The notes: generated by a model not told the origin, from the sequence alone. A DNA stretch of 64,000 nucleotides from JADLGL01 sp963667605 (GCA_963667605.2 CAXXUZ010000003.1:1116001-1180000), one strand, 5' to 3'. Counted from the first letter of the stretch, positions 38,664 to 47,766 are shown. Made by a program: numbers and translations.

Positions 38664-40375
38664 TGCCGGCCCAAATCTCCCGTGCCGCCTATGCCGATAT
38701 GTTCGGGCCGACGGTCGGCGACCAGGTTCGGCTCGCCGACACCGAGCTCTTTGTCGAGGTCGAGAAAGACTTCACCATTTACGGGGAGGAGGTGAAGTTC
38801 GGCGGTGGCAAGGTGATCCGCGACGGCATGGGGCAGAGCCAAATCAGCCGCGCCGAAGGAGCCGTCGATACCGTCATTACCAACGCGCTTGTCATCGATC
38901 ACTCCGGTATCTTCAAAGCCGACATCGGTCTCAAGGACGGGCTGATCGTTGGCATCGGCAAGGCCGGCAATCCCGATACCCAGCCGGGAGTCACCATTAT
39001 CATTGGTCCTGCGACCGAGGCGATCGCTGGCGAGGGCAAGATTCTCACCGCCGGCGGCATCGACGCGCATATTCATTTCATTGCGCCGCAGCAGATCGAA
39101 GAGGCGCTGAACTCCGGCATCACCACCATGATAGGCGGCGGCACTGGCCCGGCGACCGGCACAAACGCCACGACTTGCACGCCGGGCGCCTGGCACATCG
39201 GGCGGATGATCCAGGCAGCAGACGCCTTCCCGATGAATCTCGCTTTCGCCGGCAAAGGCAATTCATCGCGACCCGAGGGGTTGATCGAGCAGGTCCTCGG
39301 CGGCGCGGCCTGTCTCAAACTTCATGAGGATTGGGGGACGACGCCGGCGGCGATCGACTGCTGCCTATCGGTCGCTGACGACTATGACGTCCAAACTATG
39401 ATCCACACCGACACGCTTAACGAATCGGGCTTCGTCGAGAACACCATTGCAGCCTTCAAGGGCCGCACCATTCACGCCTACCATACCGAGGGCGCCGGCG
39501 GCGGCCATGCGCCGGATATCATTAAGGTCTGCGGCCTGGAGAACGTCATTCCGTCTTCGACCAATCCGACCCGGCCTTACACCGCCAACACGATCGACGA
39601 GCATCTAGACATGTTGATGGTGTGCCATCATCTCGATCCGTCGATCGCGGAGGATATTGCTTTTGCCGAGAGCCGCATCCGCCGCGAAACGATCGCCGCC
39701 GAGGATATCCTCCATGATCTGGGCGCCTTCTCGATCATCGCCTCGGATAGCCAGGCCATGGGCCGAGTTGGCGAGGTGCTGATCCGGACTTGGCAGACCG
39801 CGCACAAGATGAAAGTACAGCGTGGCCGGCTGCCGGACGAGACCGGTCCGAACGACAATTTCCGCGTGAAGCGCTACATCGCCAAAGTCACGATCAATCC
39901 AGCGATCGCACACGGCATTGCCGATCACGTCGGCTCGGTCGAGACGGACAAGCGCGCGGATCTCGTGCTCTGGGACCCGGCCTTTTTCGGCGTTAAGCCC
40001 GATCTCGTAATCATCGGCGGCACCATCGCGTCAGCCCCGATGGGTGACCCCAATGCCTCGATCCCGACACCACAACCAGTACACTACCGGCCGATGTTCG
40101 GCGCCTTTGGCAAGTCGCGTGCCGCCTCGTCGGTGACGTTCATTTCGCAGGCGTCGCTCGATGCCGGCCTTGCGGCCGACCTAGGCGTTGACAAGGCGGT
40201 GGTTGCTGTGAGCAACACCCGTGGCGGCATCTCCAAGGCGTCGATGATCCACAATTCGGCGACCCCGGCGGTGGAGGTCGACCCCGAGACCTATGAGGTT
40301 CGCGCCGACGGCGAACTCCTCACCTGCGAGCCAGCGACTGAGCTGCCGATGGCTCAGCGCTACTTCCTGTTCTGA
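38663..40375 (+). CDS. ureC: Urease alpha (catalytic) subunit
   Basis: A 570-residue nickel amidohydrolase that splits urea. The N-terminal ISRAAYADMFGPTVGDQVRLAD is typical. The nickel histidines are in GGIDAHIHFI, the carbamylated Lys is in AACLKLHEDWGTTPAAID, further ligands are in MIHTDTLNESGFVE and HAYHTEGAGGGHAPDI, and the mobile-flap Cys-His-His is in MLMVCHHLDPSIAED. The C-terminus ATELPMAQRYFLF is typical. All active-site residues are present, so the enzyme should be functional. Confidence 0.98.
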   Translation: MPAQISRAAYADMFGPTVGDQVRLADTELFVEVEKDFTIYGEEVKFGGGKVIRDGMGQSQISRAEGAVDTVITNALVIDHSGIFKADIGLKDGLIVGIGKAGNPDTQPGVTIIIGPATEAIAGEGKILTAGGIDAHIHFIAPQQIEEALNSGITTMIGGGTGPATGTNATTCTPGAWHIGRMIQAADAFPMNLAFAGKGNSSRPEGLIEQVLGGAACLKLHEDWGTTPAAIDCCLSVADDYDVQTMIHTDTLNESGFVENTIAAFKGRTIHAYHTEGAGGGHAPDIIKVCGLENVIPSSTNPTRPYTANTIDEHLDMLMVCHHLDPSIAEDIAFAESRIRRETIAAEDILHDLGAFSIIASDSQAMGRVGEVLIRTWQTAHKMKVQRGRLPDETGPNDNFRVKRYIAKVTINPAIAHGIADHVGSVETDKRADLVLWDPAFFGVKPDLVIIGGTIASAPMGDPNASIPTPQPVHYRPMFGAFGKSRAASSVTFISQASLDAGLAADLGVDKAVVAVSNTRGGISKASMIHNSATPAVEVDPETYEVRADGELLTCEPATELPMAQRYFLF

Positions 40376-40406
40376 TGTCGGCTCCGTGTCTGATGATGTT
40401 GACGCA

Positions 40407-41168
40407 ATGAGGGCGAGAGCCACCGACGATCGAGCGAGCGTCCGGTTGGCGATTGTGTCAGATTCCGCGGTCGCGCCCCTAGGTGCGGTGCAAGCGGTGC
40501 CGTCGCAACGCGACCAGCTCCTCCTTGCAACCTGGCTATCGCCTAGCTTTCCTGTCGGGGGTTTCTCCTATTCCCATGGATTGGAGACCGTCATCGTCGA
40601 CCGGACATTGGCCGACGCCACCGCTCTGGAGGGCTGGATCGGCCTGCTGATGGCGCGTGGCAGCGCCTGGTCAGATGCGGTTGTTCTCACAGAGGCGTGG
40701 CAGGCCGCGTCCGAACTGGATGAAGCGCGATTGGCCTGCGTGGTAGAACTTGCCGAGGCGATGGCGCCGTCCCGAGAGCGCCAGCTCGAAACACTGAATC
40801 TCGGCGCTGCGTTTTTGCGGGCTGTGCTCGCCGGATGGCCCCACGACAGTTTCCGCAATCTTGCCGAAAAGAGCGCCTATCCGGTCGCTGTCGGTGCCGC
40901 GGCGGCTGTGCATCGCGTGCCGCTGGGGCCGACGCTCGCCGCTTTTCTCAACAATTTCGCCGCCAATCTAGTCTCGGTTGCGGTGAGACTTGTACCATTG
41001 GGTCAGACCGAGGGCCTCGAAGTGCTCGGGCGCCTGCAGCCTGTTGCGTTAGAAATTGCCGAGCGTGCCGTGACAACCTCGCTTGACCAGCTGGGCTCGG
41101 CGGCAATCCTTTCCGACATTGCCTCAACGCGGCACGAAACGCTCTATTCCAGGATCTTCCGCTCATGA
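40407..41168 (+). CDS. ureF: Urease accessory protein UreF
   Basis: A 253-residue all-helical UreF. The family motif LATWLSPSFPVGGFSYSHGLE lies about 45 residues in, followed by WIGLLMARGSAWSDAVVL, AYPVAVGAAAAVHRVPLGPT and SAVRLVPLGQT-like RLVPLGQTEGLEVL. UreF acts with UreD as the platform for the GTPase UreG during nickel insertion. The ATG at 40407 is used; ureE, which often lies before ureF, is placed after ureG here. The stop overlaps ureG by four bases. Confidence 0.93.
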   Translation: MRARATDDRASVRLAIVSDSAVAPLGAVQAVPSQRDQLLLATWLSPSFPVGGFSYSHGLETVIVDRTLADATALEGWIGLLMARGSAWSDAVVLTEAWQAASELDEARLACVVELAEAMAPSRERQLETLNLGAAFLRAVLAGWPHDSFRNLAEKSAYPVAVGAAAAVHRVPLGPTLAAFLNNFAANLVSVAVRLVPLGQTEGLEVLGRLQPVALEIAERAVTTSLDQLGSAAILSDIASTRHETLYSRIFRS

Positions 41169-41806
41169 CAATCTCGCCTAACGGACCCCTTCGCGTCGGC
41201 ATTGGCGGGCCGGTCGGCGCCGGCAAGACCAAATTGACCGAAATGCTGTGCAAGGCGATGCGCGATCGCTACTCGATCGCCGTCGTTACCAATGACATCT
41301 ACACCAAGGAAGATGCGTTGATCCTCAATCGCGTTCAGGCCTTGCCGGAGGAGCGCATAATCGGCGTCGAGACCGGCGGTTGCCCGCACACGGCAATTCG
41401 CGAGGACGCCTCGATCAATCTCGCCGCTATTGCGGAGATGAGCCGACTCTTCCCCGATCTCGACATCATCTTCATCGAATCTGGCGGCGACAATCTAGCG
41501 GCGACATTCTCGCCCGAGCTCGCCGATATCACCCTCTATCTCATCGACGTCGCCGCGGGTGAGAAGATCCCGCGAAAGGGCGGACCGGCGATCACGCGGT
41601 CCGATCTTCTGATCGTCAACAAGATCGACCTCGCGCCCCATGTCGGCGCCGATCTTGAGCGCATGGAGGAAGATACGATCGCTGCGCGGGCCGGGCGGCC
41701 ATATGTGTTCACGGATCTCCTCAGACGGCGAGGGCTTGATGCGATCATCGAATTTGTCGAGCGCTCTGGAGGACTTTCGATCGGCTCACGCGAAGCAGCC
41801 GAATGA
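41165..41806 (+). CDS. ureG: Urease accessory GTPase UreG
   Basis: A 213-residue SIMIBI GTPase that delivers nickel to urease. Walker A is RVGIGGPVGAGKTKLTEML, then VVTNDIYTKEDALIL, the nickel-site motif GVETGGCPHTAIREDASINL, IFIESGGDNLAATFSPEL and the guanine-specificity motif LLIVNKIDLAPHVGADL. Both ends overlap neighbours by four bases. Confidence 0.97.
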   Translation: MTISPNGPLRVGIGGPVGAGKTKLTEMLCKAMRDRYSIAVVTNDIYTKEDALILNRVQALPEERIIGVETGGCPHTAIREDASINLAAIAEMSRLFPDLDIIFIESGGDNLAATFSPELADITLYLIDVAAGEKIPRKGGPAITRSDLLIVNKIDLAPHVGADLERMEEDTIAARAGRPYVFTDLLRRRGLDAIIEFVERSGGLSIGSREAAE

Positions 41807-42249
41807 GTGCGCCGATGCCGACCGCCCGCAAGGTGAGACCGGCCGGCGACTGGTCCGACCAACCGGTAGACACCGTCACTCTCGATTATGAACAACGCTA
41901 TCGTCGCCGGATCGCCATGACTGGGCATGGCGGCTTGGCCTTCCTCCTCGACCTCGCTGAAGCAGTGTTGCTTCACCAAGGCGACGGCCTTGAACTAGAG
42001 GAGGGCGGCATCGTCAAGGTCGAGGCGGCCGATGAGCCTTTGGTGGAGATCATCATGCCCGATCGGTCGGCTTTAACCAGGATCGCCTGGCATCTTGGCA
42101 ATCGGCATTGTCCGACTCAGCTCACCCGGGACGGCCTTCGAATCCGGCGCGATCACGTGATCGAAGCGATGCTTGAAGGGCTCGGCGGGTCGCTGAAGAC
42201 CGTGTCCGCCGCCTTCGATCCCGAACAAGGTGCCTACCAGCACCACTGA
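41803..42249 (+). CDS. ureE: Urease accessory protein UreE
   Basis: A 148-residue nickel metallochaperone. The N-terminal half has DTVTLDYEQRYRRRIAMTG, FLLDLAEAVLLHQGDGLELEE and VEAADEPLVEI; the C-terminal half has TRIAWHLGNRHCPTQL with the interface His and VIEAMLEGLGGSLKTVSAAFDPE. The tail ends in only two histidines, so the His-rich nickel-storage tail of some UreE proteins is lacking. It is the last gene of the operon, an unusual position. Confidence 0.92.
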   Translation: MSAPMPTARKVRPAGDWSDQPVDTVTLDYEQRYRRRIAMTGHGGLAFLLDLAEAVLLHQGDGLELEEGGIVKVEAADEPLVEIIMPDRSALTRIAWHLGNRHCPTQLTRDGLRIRRDHVIEAMLEGLGGSLKTVSAAFDPEQGAYQHH

Positions 42250-42383
42250 CTCAGCGCAGCTGCTGGCATTACCGAGTTCAGGGAATCGGATGCGATCCCA
42301 CCGCCGTGCAATCCACTTCCGCCCGCGGCTACTGTTTGGATCGCTCGGATTCGCAACAATTCGCGCCCGATGGCGACAAACGA

Positions 42384-42407
42384 AAAGCCCCGCCGAAGCA
42401 GGGCTTT
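42384..42407. terminator. Bidirectional terminator between ureE and the outer-membrane protein gene
   Basis: The inverted repeat AAAGCCC-N10-GGGCTTT lies between convergent genes. On the minus strand the stem is followed by TTTTCGTTTG. It could end both the urea operon and the outer-membrane protein transcript. Confidence 0.7.
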
Positions 42408-42433
42408 GACTGAGGTTCCTTGCTGAATACGCG

Positions 42434-42973
42434 TTAGTTGAGGTGCCAGTTGAGCGTCAACGTAACGCGATGCCCAGTCGCGCCGACATTCAGGCCAATT
42501 TCGTAGTCATACGCGAAATCGAGCGACAAAGCCGGGTCGATGACCACTTCGACGCCGGGGCCGACCGTTAGGTAATTGTTGCCTGCCTGGTAATGCGCGA
42601 AGCCGACCGCGCCATAGACCAGCACGCTTGGCGTCACCAAAAAACCGACCCGGCCCTCGCCGCCGATACGCCAGGGGAAAGTGGCGGGAGTAAACCACGT
42701 CGCGTAGATCTCGGCACCGGCGACCATGCTGGTGCCGATCGCGAAATTGCCGCCCACATACACGCTGAGGTGAAACTCTGTTAAGGGGAACGAAGACCAC
42801 GCACCCCCGATGCCCGCGCCCACATAGAACCCGCCCCAACCGAAAGAGGGCTCCGCCGCAACCGCCGGAATGTCAACCATTAATGGGGGAAGTGGATCAG
42901 CTGCTTGCACCGCAGTGCTCATGCCAAACGATGCGACGGTGGCAATCGCTAAAATCCTAACGGGTTTCATCAA
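42434..42973 (-). CDS. Outer-membrane beta-barrel protein (OmpA/OMP_b-brl type)
   Basis: A 179-residue protein with a signal peptide (KPVRILAIATVASFGMSTAVQAA). The mature part has the porin-like start SFGWGGFYVGAGIGGAWSS and repeated alternating strands (LSVYVGGNFAIGTSMVAGAEIYATW, GGEGRVGFLVTPSVLVYGAVGFAHY in pieces, VTLTLNWHLN). This matches small eight-stranded outer-membrane barrels common in Alphaproteobacteria. It is convergent with the urea operon across a terminator and has no link to it that I can see. Confidence 0.75.
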   Translation of the reverse strand: MMKPVRILAIATVASFGMSTAVQAADPLPPLMVDIPAVAAEPSFGWGGFYVGAGIGGAWSSFPLTEFHLSVYVGGNFAIGTSMVAGAEIYATWFTPATFPWRIGGEGRVGFLVTPSVLVYGAVGFAHYQAGNNYLTVGPGVEVVIDPALSLDFAYDYEIGLNVGATGHRVTLTLNWHLN

Positions 42974-43392
42974 CTTGGCTCCGGTTGTGTCAGATGAAAC
43001 TCAGGGTCGCATGCGACCCTGCCCCTGACAAGCCTTAATCCCCCCTCTTCCCATACGAGCCCCTTTCTCAATAGTCGTTGTTTCCGTGCAACGGTGCGGG
43101 AAATCAGAGTGCGCTGCCCCGGAGCCGAGAGGAGCCAGATAGATCAAGCCTAGCGCCGCAATTGTCGGCAGCTCTGGTCTGGGTCCGGCAGCCGCCGACG
43201 GTCGACGGCGGGGATGGTTCGCCGGCTCAGCTAGCATTGACCCGGTCGCCGCTAGTCGCGGACTTGAAACGATCATCGGCGTTGCCGAAGTCACCTGCAC
43301 CCCATGGCTCGGATCTGCCGGATCGCCAAGCCCGAGGCCCAACGCATGTTCCGGCCAGCTGCCACTTCCTCAGACCAAAGATTGGACATCCG
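42974..43392. other. Intergenic region without a supported gene
   Basis: About 420 bases between divergent genes; it should contain both promoters. The open frames here have no recognisable domain and low plausibility. I see no RNA motif. Confidence 0.5.
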
Positions 43393-43764
43393 ATGAAGCG
43401 GCTTCTCGCGGGCTTGGCGCTGACTGCAATGCTGGGGGCAACGCCCTCGATGGCCTTTGACGCGGCGCAGTTTCGACAGCTCCTCACGACCAAATGGTGC
43501 GAAGGTTGCAACCTGATCGGCGCGGACCTGAGAAGCGCGGACCTGAGCGGCGCGGACCTGAGCGGCGCGAGACTGGGCGGCGCGAACCTGACCGACGCGA
43601 TCCTGAGAGGCGCGGACCTGTTCAGAGCGGACCTGTTCAGAGCGGACCTGAGAGGCGCGATCCTTAGCGGCGCGGACCTGGGGGGCGGCGCGTTCTTTGA
43701 CGGCCCCGAGCGGTGGTGCAACACCGCATGGGTGGACGGCACGATCTTGAACGCCGACTGCTAG
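43393..43764 (+). CDS. Exported pentapeptide-repeat protein
   Basis: A 123-residue protein with a signal peptide (MKRLLAGLALTAMLGATPSM). A cysteine pair (CEGC) is followed by about ten A(D/N)Lxx-type pentapeptide repeats (GADLRSADLSGADLSGARLG, then GADLFRADLFRADLRGAILS), which should form a short right-handed beta-helix. A tail has two more cysteines (WCNTAWVDGTILNADC). The repeats are near-identical at DNA level (units around GCGCGGACCTGAG), suggesting recent internal expansion or recombination. Function unknown; a periplasmic location is predicted. Confidence 0.82.
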   Translation: MKRLLAGLALTAMLGATPSMAFDAAQFRQLLTTKWCEGCNLIGADLRSADLSGADLSGARLGGANLTDAILRGADLFRADLFRADLRGAILSGADLGGGAFFDGPERWCNTAWVDGTILNADC

Positions 43765-43791
43765 CCTACCAATCAGCCTGACGGATCAAGC

Positions 43792-43816
43792 GTGATACGG
43801 ACCGCCTGACGGGCCA
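43792..43816 (+). repeat. 25-base direct repeat, left copy
   Basis: These 25 bases recur at 56310-56334 in the same orientation with a single mismatch (the tenth base, A here and G there). The pair brackets the accessory region of about 12.5 kb. Confidence 0.75.
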
Positions 43817-43824
43817 TGGTGGCC

Positions 43825-43982
43825 TTATTGGGCCAATGCCTCTGCGACCATGCGAAGGCTGCGCCGCGGTTTCTCTTTCGGCTTGCGGTAGAGGCGACGG
43901 GCGGCAGCAATAACCTCATCCGGAAGGTCTTGCGAAGCCAGACACAACGTGCCGTGGGGTGGCCATTGCTTGATACCGCCAT
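43825..43982 (-). pseudogene. C-terminal fragment of a serine-recombinase-like protein
   Basis: On the minus strand an open reading frame without a start reads HGTLCLASQDLPDEVIAAAR and RLYRKPKEKPRRSLRMVAEA before a TAA stop at 43825-43827. This resembles the C-terminal end of resolvase/invertase-type recombinases, but the catalytic domain is absent, so it is a remnant of a mobile element. A short unrelated frame on the same strand overlaps it. The assignment rests on a short stretch. Confidence 0.45.
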
Positions 43983-44154
43983 CAGCTAGCAGAGGCTCAT
44001 TATCCCCACAGCTTGATTCTTCGCCCCGCAGGAATTCTCAACAGAACCGGTGGGTCGTCGATGCCGCTGTGTCTGTCCTAGTCCTGACTGTTATCGACGC
44101 CGATCTCGAGATCGGGGTCATCGTCGCCGTGATAGCCAGCGGATGCGAAGCTGG

Positions 44155-45072
44155 TCAGGGCGCCGGCAGCCAGCCGAGCAAGGATGTTTTTGCCACAATA
44201 AAGTCAATGAACGCTCGGGCTGCCGCCGACTGATGGCGGTGGCTTGGATAAACCAGGAAAAGTCCGCCGGGCGGTGTTTGCCAGTCTGCGGGCGGTGTTT
44301 GCCAGTCTGGCAGCACGCGCGCAAGACGACCGGCGTTCACCTCCGGTTCGGCTATGCCGCTGGGCACCAGTACCAATCCCATTCCATCAATTGATGCCCG
44401 TAGCGCAAGCATCATCGAGTTAACAGCGATCCGCCCTGCAACCGCCACATGCTCCTGTCCGCTCGGCCCCTCAAGCAGCCATTTCGCCTTGTGGACGGAC
44501 TTTCCGTGAATGATGCAATCGTGGCGCTTGATGTCGGCAATTGATTCCAGGGGCGGAGCCGATGCCAGATAACCGGGGCTGGCGCATACGATGCCGAATC
44601 CCGCCGCCAGTTTCCGAGCCATCATGCTGGAGTCTTCCAACCGTCCGGCCCGCAGGGCGATGTCGATGCGCTCACCAACCAGATCCAGCCGGTCATCGGT
44701 CAGGACGATCTCGATCGACACCTTATGATGGATCGCAAGAAATTCTGGAGCCGCTTGGGAAATGAAATAATCGTCAGCGGGTCCCGAAACGCGGATAGTT
44801 CCCGTGGGAGTTTCATGTTCACCGGCCGCCATCTGGTTGGCCTGCGCAAGTGCTGTGAGGTGGTCGTGGCACGCGTCGTAGTAGCGCTCACCCACGTCGG
44901 TTAGCGTCAACGAGCGGGTGATGCGATGCAAAAGCCGCACCCCCTGCGCCTTCTCCAATATGGCGACTTTCCGACTCACCGAGGCCCTGGGCAGGCTGAG
45001 CGTGCGAGCCGCACCGGTGAACGAGCCTGCACCCACGACCTCAACGAAAATAGCGATCTGGTTGAGGTCCAT
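44155..45072 (-). CDS. LysR-family transcriptional regulator
   Basis: A 305-residue LysR regulator. The N-terminal winged helix is MDLNQIAIFVEVVGAGSFTG, AARTLSLPRASVSRKVAILE; the rest is the effector domain (GTIRVSGPADDYFIS, ERIDIALRAGRLEDSSMMAR, GMGLVLVPSGIAEPEV). Near the C-terminus a perfect 21-bp tandem duplication adds a second DWQTPP. It is divergent from the NmrA-type gene across a 103-base A/T-rich gap, the usual layout for a LysR regulator and its target. Confidence 0.9.
   Translation of the reverse strand: MDLNQIAIFVEVVGAGSFTGAARTLSLPRASVSRKVAILEKAQGVRLLHRITRSLTLTDVGERYYDACHDHLTALAQANQMAAGEHETPTGTIRVSGPADDYFISQAAPEFLAIHHKVSIEIVLTDDRLDLVGERIDIALRAGRLEDSSMMARKLAAGFGIVCASPGYLASAPPLESIADIKRHDCIIHGKSVHKAKWLLEGPSGQEHVAVAGRIAVNSMMLALRASIDGMGLVLVPSGIAEPEVNAGRLARVLPDWQTPPADWQTPPGGLFLVYPSHRHQSAAARAFIDFIVAKTSLLGWLPAP
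44268..44309. repeat. Perfect 21-bp tandem duplication inside the LysR gene
   Basis: Bases 44268-44288 are repeated exactly at 44289-44309. The length is a multiple of three, so the frame is kept and the protein gains seven residues (DWQTPPADWQTPPGG). Confidence 0.9.
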
Positions 45073-45175
45073 GATTTATTTGTTTTGTGAGACAACTATT
45101 CTCCATTATACTTACTACCACATCAATCTCAAATGCTCCACATGGGCCCCATCATAAACATTTGAAGCAAATCAA

Positions 45176-46063
45176 ATGTCCAGGAAACTGAAAGTTCTCG
45201 TTACCGGAGCGACGGGCCAGCAAGGCGGCGCAGTCGCAAAGGTTCTCCACGGTGATGGCCACAGCGTTCGCGCTATTACCAGAAATCCCCAGGGCGATCA
45301 GGCCAAGCTTCTGGCAGACCAGGGCATCGAACTCGTCACCGGCGACTTCAATGACGGCCAGACCATTGTCAGAGCTGCCGAGGGAGTTGATGCCGCTTAT
45401 CTTATGGGCACGCCGTTTGAAAGTAGTCCCGCGGCCGAAACCGAACATGGCCAGCAGGCCATCGACGCTCTAAAGGCGGCCGGCGTTGGGCACATCGTCT
45501 ATTCCTCTGTCGGCTCCGCCGACAAGAAAACGGGTATACCTCACTTTGAAAGTAAGTTTGCCGTGGAGCAGCATTTGATTTCCTCGGGCGTGCCCTACAC
45601 CATCAGCGCACCGGTGTTCTTCATGGAAAATCACACCTCGCCATGGACACAACCGCCCCTTTCCAGCGGCACACTTGCCCTGGCTATGCCAGCCAATCGG
45701 AAACTGCAACAGATAGCGGTCAGCGATATCGGCGCCTTCGGCGCCCTTCTAATCGAGCGGCGGGATTCGGTTTTCGGTAAGCGCTACGACATTGCCGGCG
45801 ATGAGCTCACCGGTACCGAATCAGCGGCCGTGCTGAGCAAGGCATCGGGTCAGCCAATTGAATATTCCGAGGTGCCAATCGAGGTGGTCCGCGGCATGTC
45901 GGAGGATCTGGCACTCATGTATGAGTTTTTTGTCAGCGCTGGTTACTCGGCGGATGTGGAAGGCTTGCGCCGAGATTTTCCCGAGGTTCGCTGGCATCGC
46001 CTTGCCGACTGGGCGGCCGAACTTGACTGGACCGCCCTGGGCGCCCGGGCGGCAGCGGCATAG
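45176..46063 (+). CDS. NmrA-family NAD(P)-binding protein (atypical SDR)
   Basis: A 295-residue atypical short-chain dehydrogenase. The dinucleotide motif KVLVTGATGQQGGAVAKVL starts at residue 6. It continues with VRAITRNPQGDQAKLLAD, HIVYSSVGSADKKTGIPHFE, the YTISAPVFFMEN region and NRKLQQIAVSDIGAFGALL, as in NmrA/HSCARG redox sensors and quinone-reductase-like proteins. The Tyr-x3-Lys catalytic pair of classical SDRs is not evident (HFESKF instead), which fits a sensor role. Likely controlled by the divergent LysR gene. Confidence 0.85.
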   Translation: MSRKLKVLVTGATGQQGGAVAKVLHGDGHSVRAITRNPQGDQAKLLADQGIELVTGDFNDGQTIVRAAEGVDAAYLMGTPFESSPAAETEHGQQAIDALKAAGVGHIVYSSVGSADKKTGIPHFESKFAVEQHLISSGVPYTISAPVFFMENHTSPWTQPPLSSGTLALAMPANRKLQQIAVSDIGAFGALLIERRDSVFGKRYDIAGDELTGTESAAVLSKASGQPIEYSEVPIEVVRGMSEDLALMYEFFVSAGYSADVEGLRRDFPEVRWHRLADWAAELDWTALGARAAAA

Positions 46064-46157
46064 TCGTCAACCACAGTCACCATCGCGCCAGGTTGAAATT
46101 TATTCGGCCGGGCGCGACGCACTCGCGCATTTTCACGCCACGGCGTCTCTGTGAACG

Positions 46158-46253
46158 AAGCAGAACCAGCGCCTGAAGAAGGTCGTGCCCGACCTCGAGT
46201 TGGACAAGCTCATTTTGAAAAGGAGCCTCGTTTTTTTAAAACCCATCGCCTGA
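46158..46253 (+). pseudogene. IS3-type OrfA C-terminal remnant
   Basis: A short frame reads KQNQRLKKVVPDLELDKLIL, like the leucine-zipper end of IS3-family OrfA proteins, before diverging to a stop at 46251. It lies immediately left of the IS630 element and is not part of it. It is too short for certainty. Confidence 0.45.
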
Positions 46254-46256
46254 CGA

Positions 46257-47418
46257 CCTAGTGGATGGAATCTAACGCTTGATGCCCGCGTCTGACAGCG
46301 GCGATGATTTTGTCGGGATCCTTTGTCCAGATGAAGGGCTGCGGATCGTTGTTGGTGTGTTCGAGGAGGCGGTTGATGGTGGCCTGGAGATCGACGATCG
46401 AGTGGAAGACGCCGCGCTTGAGACGTTGCTTTGCGAGCTTTGCGAAGAAACCTTCGACGGCGTTGAGCCAGGAGCAGGATGTTGGGGTGAAGTGGAAGAA
46501 AAAGCGCGGATGGCACGTAAGCCACCCGCGGACCTTGGGATGCTTGTGGGCGGCGTAGTTGTCGAGGATCACATGGACCAGCTTTCCCGCGGGCACGTCG
46601 GCCTCGATGGCGTTGAGGAAGCGAATGAACTCTTGGTGTCGATGGCGCTGCATGCACTGGCCGATGACACGCCCTTCGAGCACGTTCAGCGCGGCGAACA
46701 GCGTGGTCGTGCCGTGCCGCTTGTAGTCATGCGTCATCGTGCCCGCGCGTCCCGTCTTCATCGGCAGCCCGGGTTGGGTGCGGTCGAGCGCCTGGATCTG
46801 GCTCTTCTCGTCAACCGACAGGACAACGGCGTGCGCCGGCGGATCGACATAAAGGCCGACGATGTCCCGCAGCTTGGGAATGAACTCCGGGTCACGCGAC
46901 AGCTTGAACTGCCGGACCCGGTGGGGCTGAAGCCCGTGCGCCCGCCAGATGCGCTGTACCGCGCTGACGCTGATGCCGACCGTCTTGGCCATCGCCGGCG
47001 CCGTCCAATGTGTCGCCTCGTGGCGCGGCGCACTCAGCGTCAGCGCGACGACGCGGTCAGCGATTTCCCGGCCGAGCGGCGGAACGCGCGAGGGTCGCGT
47101 CTTGTCCCGCAGCAACCCCTCGACACCCTCGTGCATGAAGCGCTCCTGCCAACGCCAAACCGCTGTCTTGCTCTTGCCGGTGCAGCGCATGATCTCGACC
47201 GTGCCGAGACCATCCCCGCTCAGAAGCACACAACGACGATCCGTGCCCGCCACACGTGTTTCTGCCGGCTGTTCCGGTCCGCAACGACCGCTTCGAGACG
47301 AGCACGGTCGGCGGTACTCACATCGACGATGATTCCTGGCCGCATGCGCCAGACTCGCACACAACGTGCCCGGCGAGAATCCCTCGCGGGATTCAAACGT
47401 CAAATTTTATCCACTAGG
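46257..47418 (-). mobile_element. IS630-family insertion sequence
   Basis: Ends are the inverted repeats CCTAGTGGAT (46257-46266) and ATCCACTAGG (47409-47418). The similarity continues inward with mismatches for about 26 bases. The ends contain CTAG/TA, as expected for TA-targeting IS630 elements. One transposase gene fills it. Confidence 0.85.
46258..47345 (-). pseudogene. IS630-family transposase, frameshifted near the N-terminus
   Basis: The DDE transposase of the element. The first frame starts at 47345 (MRPGIIVDVSTADRARLEAV) and reads VVADRNSRQKHVWRARIVV; near 47233-47240 the homology moves to another frame, LSGDGLGTVEIMRCTGKSKT, and continues through WTAPAMAKTVGISVSAVQRI, the first Asp in VVLSVDEKSQIQALDRTQPG, VHVILDNYAAHKHP with the second Asp and SCSWLNAVEGFFAKL with the Glu. 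The catalytic triad is intact. Some IS630 elements use frameshifting, but no slippery A/T run is seen, so inactivation is more likely. Confidence 0.85.
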
Positions 47419-47766
47419 ATTTGCGCCAGACAGTCGTGCATGCGTGCCAGAAGCTTGGCACATCAGAGCGGCGCACTTGCCGGGACCAAGGCGGTAGGCT
47501 GTGGTCAACGGCCTTGATCGCTCACAGCCTGGCGGTAGCCGAGACTTGGCCTTTGCCCCTCCCGGTTGGCCTCGGCCGGATAAACATGCTCATACCGTTT
47601 TGGGGACGCAGGGTGATACGAGCGACGGGCGTCGGCGACCCTCCAGCAAGCTCAAACCGAAAACGCGGCAGGAGCTTCACTGTCCGACGTCAGCGCCCCT
47701 GGGACAGATTGGGCGGATTGAACAAGAGAGGGTTTCTGGCTCATCTTAACCCACGAGGGATTGAAG

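Noticed and set aside
43495..43690. CRISPR-like short repeats
   Set aside because: The repeats are contiguous 15-30 base coding units of a pentapeptide protein without unique spacers.
43227..43742. Minus-strand repetitive open frame opposite the pentapeptide protein
   Set aside because: Repeats are only the reverse reading of the pentapeptide DNA units; there is no start signal and no family match.
46279..47517. Long plus-strand open frame (412 codons) across the IS630 element
   Set aside because: It is the antisense shadow of the transposase; its translation is charged, irregular and lacks any domain, while the minus strand holds a clear DDE transposase.
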